Of a DNA stretch of 64,000 bases, positions 45,801 through 64,000 are shown piece by piece; the stretch's first letter is position 1; every line of letters begins with the position of its first letter. Source of the stretch: Muricea muricata (lineage: Eukaryota > Cnidaria > Anthozoa > Malacalcyonacea > Plexauridae). The notes under the pieces are model-generated. The model made no database searches. It had not been told where the DNA came from and saw nothing but the letters and a program-made list of their open reading frames with translations. Both the position numbers and the translations under genes were made by a program. The stretch spans positions 11,856,713 to 11,920,712 of the forward strand of contig OY979723.1 of assembly GCA_963855995.1 (NCBI GenBank), read 5' to 3'.

Positions 45801-47404
45801 CTTCACCAACCAACCTAGAAAGTCAGTTTATGAATGCTTCCAAGAACTTGCTCAAGTTTGCATTTATGCTTATCCTGAAATTGCACAAGAAAGCTAGCGT
45901 AGTAGCCATTGTTGATTTTTCCCAGGAACTAATTACCTCCCTGGCAAACTTTGGCAAGAGTAAAATCCCAGATACTATGCAACGTATTCAAGTACTTGTC
46001 ATCATTGTTTCCGCTTTCACAGAATTTTTTGAACAGCAAAGAAGAATGACGTCTCCACAGAAGAGACTGTATTCTATAATATCCAACGCAATCGTTAGTC
46101 TAACGGGTTTCGCCAAAGCAATTTTAGAAGAAAATTCTGGTACTGAAAACTATACCGAGCTGAAAAAAGATGTTATGAAACTATGTGCAGTCCTTCAGCG
46201 AGCGATGGGGCTGTTTCCCGAAACAGAGTTGGTTAACAATGAAGAGTTGACAAATGTCTCCAAAGAATGGGCTGACATCGTTTTTATGCTTGTCGCCAAG
46301 ATTTTACGAAAGATGGAAGATGTAGAATTGAATGTCAACAGTGAAACTGCCACTCTCCTAAAAGTTCTAGCGGATGTGTTCAAAAGTGGCAAACAACAAT
46401 GCGATTCGATACCTGACGAGTTACGTACTCAAATTCTCAGAAAGTGCCTGGGAATTCTCAGATATATTGGATTTTCAGTTGGAGAGCAGGATGTTGACAA
46501 GCATGCTAAAGATAGTGAAGAATCAAGTAAACTTCAAGAAGCTGCCCTCGGATTAATTTCAGGGCTGCTTGAGGAAGCCGAAGGAAATAATTGTATCATG
46601 GTCTTAGAAGGCGTTCTTCAGTGGAGTGTGGAAGAGAATGCTGCTCACAAAAATACGATGGCAAATCTTCAGACTGGTCTATCTGTCTTCAAAGACTTGC
46701 TTAGCACGAAAGTGGTACGGCTGAAGAAGAAAGAGCTACGGTTAATTTCAGGAAAGATCTTGATTACAATGTTAAGTAAAGCAACGATCAGCAACGAGAT
46801 TTTGGTGGTGGTTCAAGAAATTGTTGCGGCCCTGTTGACCATTGGCGCGGGCGTGTGTAATCCTCGGGATCTGCCTCTGGTGTTGCAAGCGTTGGTTTTA
46901 AATGTTGAAGTAACAAGTATCAGTTTGTTCTCCCGTATTTTCATGGCTAGATTTGCTATATTGAAATGGACGTTGTATTACTATTCGAAATATTTATACG
47001 AAGCGGTGCACGTGTTTCTACCTTGTGTTCGAGAATTACTTAATTGCCTCCTAATCGAGGGTGGGAAAATAACCAGTGGCAAATTGACGTCAGAAGAGAA
47101 AGCAATATTGTTAAGTTGTGTTGAAAAGATGTCGCGTCTCTATCAACAAATGGTTTCCCACAAGGAATTTTTTTCGAAGTACTCCCTGTATCTTTTAGCT
47201 GATTGTGTTCACGTGATGTCCACGCATGTAGTGCATGGAACGCTGCGTGATATTCTGGTGCAAGGTGTTTATTCCTTGTTTGATATTTGCAACGATGATG
47301 ATTTTACGAAGCTCCACGTTTATCTTCCGAACAATGAGCGAGAATTGTTCCAATCCTTGAAAGAAGATTACATAAAACATCACAAGTTCAAAGGAAACGC
47401 GTGA
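42827..47404 (+). CDS. URB2: URB2/NPA2, nucleolar pre-60S assembly factor
   Basis: A 1525-residue protein from one uninterrupted exon; human URB2 is 1524 residues. It is helix-rich throughout. The C-terminal Urb2/Npa2 domain (about residues 1300-1525) ends SLKEDYIKHHKFKGNA, matching the family's conserved basic tail. An internal basic patch (PSPKKPKRANAYK, about residue 285) could act in nuclear import. In yeast and vertebrates URB2 belongs to the early pre-60S (Npa1) complex in the nucleolus. The lack of introns is striking beside neighbours with 4-29 exons and may indicate retroposition or intron loss. A 128-bp piece of its 3' coding region is duplicated at 49293-49420. AATAAA-like sequence (AAAATAAACG) follows the stop at about 47440. 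Confidence 0.92.
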   Translation: MDGLASSFSKLRNCGIPLGERIEVCRQILGYNERYLPNKNQFLFDWLCQELSRNLPRQNGDGLKADEQETELWKLLCEVLNDSAGEQLVLPQKFLPFLQKELDKIRKFQAQHCSENEDPHKSSQDRVLYALLCCQAISKNPDMSLIVFNKLENLEKYLKVVLACFLTVLLHKGLHSAKIVEELFSLVVTVLSQYSTAQQQHVAHHRVFTNLCKNLLVPLLLVKNVLKDENLSQSLNVNRDEINSTIDAVVTSGLFHKDLVSNYTSTSIPKQEAEPSPKKPKRANAYKQLFETLESFAKGHLDEDDVGGVSVGSDLVCQTLSTSLPFLLENFLKAAEEGKMLNKATQFSFFIELSNITASSTLGLGEMLNKKRVDILAEMLNKVVDYDVYQIAEDNTDDNKPIFKWFLSLMDELLRESPDAAKLQCLNIILKLNHKIIENSLEAVLEKCFVKSDEETIKSGEAKIGLLCDMVETYNKLNQSENLVERLLKVFKKLGSELRAIPVEVLAKLSKSFENSPFTQTLRVAQIFLSEMKETIQSMQDGETDLATEGIAILFVHFLLNSSYNAVDQHGVDEKKATSLDQLVREIKDAIIIPLVKAFPGKTARKEVGFVSLYLSYGLNSLIRFLHEHNLIPTSEDYYVHVSWDPKLEAYIPDESWRDLPILEVKDRRLRFCMGLLVVQRLRCFLLKENFDQNEFDQMINFVYCLEDPETVPEIASVSWNSDPSCVDSLNYPVAHWNLVTQHAPLLIPYCSDDQLQNFAKFMIGTLVLHGKENTADHLVSLCDVSENVLKGGELLCLFSVQEAIVKQLWKCLGECMSKVVGEELSEAFLWKAVEGEGAQMEDVHGPDGVNLQCMVDTNTAVTIAQAIAKVIHDEDARKWSKKKAGGDLRMVADLLKVLQRLPCHQFTQRSQARCILGSLACDVLVGKVAPSDKTGPHAERLVVQLCCREIVSNLLQGFLQRREFSAWRVVEVASLLRWLYCTIPVQTAAETSPTNLESQFMNASKNLLKFAFMLILKLHKKASVVAIVDFSQELITSLANFGKSKIPDTMQRIQVLVIIVSAFTEFFEQQRRMTSPQKRLYSIISNAIVSLTGFAKAILEENSGTENYTELKKDVMKLCAVLQRAMGLFPETELVNNEELTNVSKEWADIVFMLVAKILRKMEDVELNVNSETATLLKVLADVFKSGKQQCDSIPDELRTQILRKCLGILRYIGFSVGEQDVDKHAKDSEESSKLQEAALGLISGLLEEAEGNNCIMVLEGVLQWSVEENAAHKNTMANLQTGLSVFKDLLSTKVVRLKKKELRLISGKILITMLSKATISNEILVVVQEIVAALLTIGAGVCNPRDLPLVLQALVLNVEVTSISLFSRIFMARFAILKWTLYYYSKYLYEAVHVFLPCVRELLNCLLIEGGKITSGKLTSEEKAILLSCVEKMSRLYQQMVSHKEFFSKYSLYLLADCVHVMSTHVVHGTLRDILVQGVYSLFDICNDDDFTKLHVYLPNNERELFQSLKEDYIKHHKFKGNA

Positions 47405-47529
47405 ACTAAGAAGAAAATAGAACGTATAAATTGAGTTACAAAATAAACGTATGAACTGAATTGTAAAGCCAGTTGTCCAAAATGTCGGTTAGCTAAGCTG
47501 GCTAGCAACTACATATAGTAAGAAACACC

Positions 47530-47790
47530 CCAGACTTGATGTAAGTTATCGATTTTGCCTGGTTGATGAAAGTTTGTCAGTAACTTGCATCAAGCCTGCT
47601 GGCTTTATCAGGTTGCAAAAAGTCTGTGAAAATCAGACTGGTATTGATATTTTGCAAACTTGCTGCAAATTTTGGATAAAAAATCTTTATCAACTTACAT
47701 CAAGCCTGTTGACAACTTGAAGCAGCAAGACCAAGCGATGTGAACGCACTCTGATGTCAGCTTGACGACTGCAAGACATCAAGCCTGCAG
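47530..47790. repeat. Second cluster of CAAGTCTG/CAACTTG palindromic words
   Basis: Downstream of URB2. Words include TAACTTGCATCAAGCCTGCTG, TTGCAAACTTGCTGCAA, AACTTACATCAAGCCTGTTG and ACAACTTGAAGCAGCAAG, in both orientations. Related to 39105-39280 and 60715-61040. Confidence 0.7.
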
Positions 47791-48504
47791 CAGAAGACGT
47801 GCGAGCAATTGCGTGTTTCTGGCTGGCTCTCTTGATCTATGTTTTCTGAAATAAACAGACGTGTAGAAATTTATCAAAATCGATAAGCAGGCCAAGTTTT
47901 AAGCGAAGGTTTAGCTAAACGTGTTTTGAACAACTGATTCTTGGTGTGTGAATAGATCTAAGAAAAACATCCAAAAAACTGACCGAAAGAACAAAACATT
48001 TGTCGTTATATATCTTGTTGTATTGGAACAATTATTAAAAATATCGTGGGCATTTTAAAATCATACAAGCCTAGTAAAACTATATATAGTAAAAAATATT
48101 TTCTTTGCTATAATTTTTCCTAAAACGTTTGACGTCCTTATCTTGCTAGCTATACAATCCGCTCGCTATCTCAGAAAGCGTGCAAGTCTTTTGCCAAGCA
48201 GCTTCAAAACGATCCTTGTAAGGTATATAAAGCAGCATTTCAAATTAACCTGCGTGTAATTGGCGCAAAAATCTCGGGTAGAAACCTCGTTGCGTCCAGA
48301 ATATTAAAACTTATTTGAATAGCTTTCACAAAAAAATACTTGTGCGTTTTTGCTCTCGTGGTGCAATGGTGCTCAACGCGCGTATCAAAATCTCTCAATT
48401 TGCGCATTTTATGCTAATTACACGCGTTTCGTGCAGACTAGCTACTTATGCCGCGTGACGCTGATCCAACAAAATTCTCCCATTATGTGTGGGACACATA
48501 AGCA
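47791..48504. other. Convergent intergenic between URB2 and CaV1
   Basis: 3' flanks of both genes. No exon or RNA gene recognised. Presumably includes the CaV1 3' UTR. Confidence 0.4.
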
Positions 48505-61241
<12,737 letters not shown>

Positions 61242-61309
61242 CTAGAGTGAATAAAATATGTTTGTGTATATTTGCGGCGTAGAAAATTTGCATATGAATT
61301 CAGCACAGA

Positions 61310-61640
61310 CTCTCACACTGCAAAAAAATATGTGTAAATTTTACACAAAATCTTGAGTAAATTTTGCATCCACAGCAACACATTTATATGTGTAAACTTA
61401 CTCAAAAGTATTAGTAAATTTACACATTGCTTGTGTAACATTACACAAAAATATCGGTAAATTTACACAGAGGAAATGCATCCACAGCAACACAAAATTT
61501 GGTGTAAAATTCCAATTTACACATTGGTTGTGTAAACGCTACACAAAAACATAGGTAAATTTACTCAAGGAAAATACACAAAATTTGATGCTTACGCATC
61601 CATTGTGTAAATTTTACATACAAATATCGTTAGATTTATG
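61310..61640. repeat. Cluster of TGTGTAAATTTTACACAAAA palindromic words
   Basis: About ten self-complementary words (TGTGTAAATTTTACACAAAA, AGTAAATTTACACATTG, TGTGTAACATTACACAAAAA, GGTAAATTTACACAG) with sub-blocks such as CATCCACAGCAACACA repeated. The cluster lies in the large CaV1 intron, between the CaV1 exon at 61118-61241 and the nested gene at 61774-62985. Confidence 0.85.
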
Positions 61641-61773
61641 GGTATATGTAAGGAGAATAAGAAACGGTTTTCTTAAAAATCATTTATTGCCTAAAATACA
61701 GATAAAAAGTTTGCAAATTTACACTAGTTAAATACAATTCACTCAACAGACAACCCTTATACACAATTTACGA

Positions 61774-62985
61774 CTACAAACTACTTTTAGTTACTAAGCA
61801 GTCAATGTCATTTATAAAAGACATTATACATGTTGGCACTTTCTTGCCATCTTTGATCTGCAACACACATTTTTGCAGATACAAACAAAAGTTCTTAATA
61901 GGTGGAGGATAAGTAAACATGAAAACATAACAAATTGCCATGAAACACGGATGGGCATTTAAAACATTTCTGTCCATAATTTGGCAAACCATTTGTTTTT
62001 CGGCAGCGATCATGACCTGACTTGGGGCATCCAGCGATCCTTCAACAATTATCGTAGGGTCTGGCGTCAATCCTTCAAGATGTTGCAGGACATCATCATC
62101 ATCCTATTATTAAAATAAAATAAGAGCTTACTAAATATTTGCTATAATAATTAACAAGATGGTATATGCTGGTGTGAGTATTAGGCTCTGTTCTCCCTTC
62201 CTTAAACGTGGGCAGATGGAAGGAAAGAAGGATACAAACCCAGTTTGGTTGCATATAAAAAAAAAACCAAAAGCCTGCTTTTTATCTGATTGGTCGTCAG
62301 ACATCTATCTTTTGATTGGCTAGTGTTAATTAGATCATGCTATTGTTAGCAGTTTCAACCGTGATTAGATTGTTGTTTGTTATGTAAAATTGATATAAAC
62401 TTTGCTGTGGGTGGAGGCTGGAGCCAATTAAGGTATATTTTACTAATACAGCCAATATCCAGATGCAATACCATTGGGAATGCACCTGGAATTAGTTTGA
62501 CAAAAATCATACTAACCTTGATTACATGAACAAGTTTATAATCACTTTTCTTTGCTCTTGTGTCTAAAATAGCAGGAAGGACAGACATTGCAACCATTGC
62601 TTTCTCATCTAAATTACAAAATAAGATTATCATTAAAACAGAGTTATTGATATTGAAGATGTCCATCTTTGACTGACTGCCACTACTCCTAGGCCCTTTA
62701 TTTTACCTACCTAATATACAATCAGCTGATGAGTTTAATCTATCCAATTAACCATTGGCAAGCACATGCTGAGTCTGAACCTCTACTAACAGATCAAGGT
62801 GTACAAGTTAGTGATATGAATATTCTTTCAGCTATCAGTACATGTATGAGCTAATTAAAACAATTATTATGTTCTCACACCAGATAAATTACCTTCAGTG
62901 CTTTCAGTCTCCATATCATCCAAAGGATCTTTCTCCAACAATTTCAACAACCCATCAACTAAAGGCTTTCTTCCTCTGAGCTTGG
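61774..62985 (-). CDS. C-terminal exons of an unidentified gene nested in a CaV1 intron
   Basis: Three exons with consistent phases: 62893-62985, 62517-62608, 61774-62103 (stop TAG at 61774). The peptide contains KLRGRKPLVDGLLKLLEKDP, then AMVAMSVLPAILDTRAKKSD, DDDDVLQHLEGLTPDPTIIV and a hydrophobic block (MAICYVFMFTYPPPIKNFCL). This layout (acidic linker, a short TP-I/L-hydrophobic strand, an EG/AEKQ segment, then an FxY helix) recalls the C-terminal domain of multicopy uncharacterised fish and cnidarian proteins that often carry SAM domains. I cannot name it. The 5' exons are upstream of 62985 and not identified. It is on the same strand as CaV1. Confidence 0.65.
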
Positions 62986-63453
62986 CTGCAATACACAATA
63001 TTGCTTATGACACTTGGGCAAAGTTTTGTTGAAACATCCCCTCTATGCTTGTGGTAACACCCAATAATCTCTCGAATTCTGCGATAATCTAAAATTAAGG
63101 AACAATTCTTAAGTACAACTGCAGCCATGCAAAAGTAAATATATATAACAGACGATTTTTCAATTGTACACCTCAGTTATAAAATACAGGAACACAAGGC
63201 TTAGCGCTAAACTATAATGCCGAGTAAATTTGCATCAAGGATTGACTAGGTTTTACTTGTTTGACAATGTAGAGGATTCATCGATCTGTTCAGAAATGGT
63301 CTATTGCAAGTTGAGTTTATTGTTAGATTTCTTTTAAATGATGTGTGCATAGTTGTGTAGATGTCACTCAAAGCAAAACACTTAGATTTAATAAATACCA
63401 TGCACTACCAATACTGTAACTGTAAATGCCTTAGCATGCACCTTATTGGTTGA

Positions 63454-63957
63454 TTAAATATAATTATACCAAACAAGTCTGATTGGTTGATCCATGGTCA
63501 CTTGATAGTAGCAGTAGTCTCGACCAGCCATTTGCTTATCTTTGTTAAAATTGTTTTCAATGTTATTTTTCCTGCAGTACTCAAACACTACAGTTCTGAT
63601 GTCATTAGTTGACAAACCATAGAATGCTTGATCCATTTCTAAAATGTAATCTTCAAGCTCTTTTTCTAGCTTATGTGTAAGGACAGCACGATATCGCCCC
63701 AACATATTTTTATGTCTTTCGTCAAAGGACAAACTTTTTTAGCTTACCATTTACTCGACGGTTCAGGGAATCCTTGGGAACACCGAAGGATAGAGCGGCT
63801 TTGCAGACTGACATTTCCTTTTTTTCCACTGCTGAAATGGCCAGTTCCATTTGCTTCGGTCAGTTTTTCTTTTGTAGTTTCTCACCATTCTAAAGTTTAA
63901 CATGATAGCAGAAAGCAAAATAGCTAAAACAATATCTGTTGAATCAGAAAATGCCAA
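63454..63957 (-). pseudogene. Broken pogo/Tigger-like transposase N-terminal region
   Basis: Remains of a psq/CENP-B-type DNA-binding region spread over three frames: NYKRKTDRSKW at the start, then an HTH segment (KAALSFGVPKDSLNRRVNGK) in a second frame, then HKLEKELEDYILEMDQAFYG with LSTNDIRTVVFEYCRKNN and MAGRDY in a third. Two frame changes and the absence of any downstream DDE domain indicate a decayed fragment. It lies in the large CaV1 intron. Confidence 0.65.
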
Positions 63958-64000
63958 TTTAGAGTGCTAAGTGGTCACATAAATAAAGTGCTCAGTGATC

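Overview
This window is eukaryotic, metazoan and most probably cnidarian. It is AT-rich, its genes have many short GT-AG introns, the encoded proteins are close to animal orthologues, and a BTB/BACK family typical of cnidarian genomes, short palindromic-word repeat clusters, MITEs with poly-G tracts and a copia element are all present. An anthozoan is my preferred guess, but species and class cannot be fixed from the sequence alone. All exon coordinates below come from hand splicing: GT/AG sites, phase agreement across every junction, and similarity to families I know.

Layout. 1-400: two possible exons of an unidentified minus-strand gene. 1945-3507: intronless BTB/BACK gene (-), with a MITE directly after its stop codon. 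4577-5077: long-inverted-repeat DNA transposon. 5603-5871: first exons of a small unidentified gene (-). 6156-15864: orthologue of the meiotic crossover factor REDIC1 (C12orf40, +), 11 exons, whose third intron holds a complete young copia retrotransposon (6726-11248) in antisense. 16342-18942: SLC25A26, the mitochondrial S-adenosylmethionine carrier (-). 19519-24323: ALDH5A1, succinate-semialdehyde dehydrogenase (-). 25215-26132: TOMM6 (-), a 63-residue two-exon gene. 27357-28420: RAB7A (+). 29462-30737 and about 31682-34023: two unidentified minus-strand genes. 34602-37637: CDK20 (-). 39284-42511: SLC35A2, the Golgi UDP-galactose transporter (-), divergent from URB2 (42827-47404, +, one 1525-codon exon). 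48505-61241: the 3' 29 coding exons of an L-type (CaV1) voltage-gated calcium channel alpha-1 subunit (-), running from the domain II pore to the C-terminus. The CaV1 intron upstream of that point holds the C-terminal exons of an unrelated gene (61774-62985) and a broken pogo/Tigger-like transposase fragment (63454-63957).

The genes are housekeeping, mitochondrial, trafficking, cilium or excitability genes without obvious joint function. I see no operon, CRISPR array or defence island. The unusual content is mobile and repetitive: a copia element with identical LTRs, a perfect GTTTC target duplication and yet an interrupted reading frame; a 128-bp exact copy of URB2 coding sequence (apart from one 4-base deletion) in a CaV1 intron 2 kb away; three members of a ~250-bp MITE family; hAT-type MITEs with 8-bp target duplications; a ~115-bp tandem repeat shared by two introns 31 kb apart; and several clusters of short self-complementary words.
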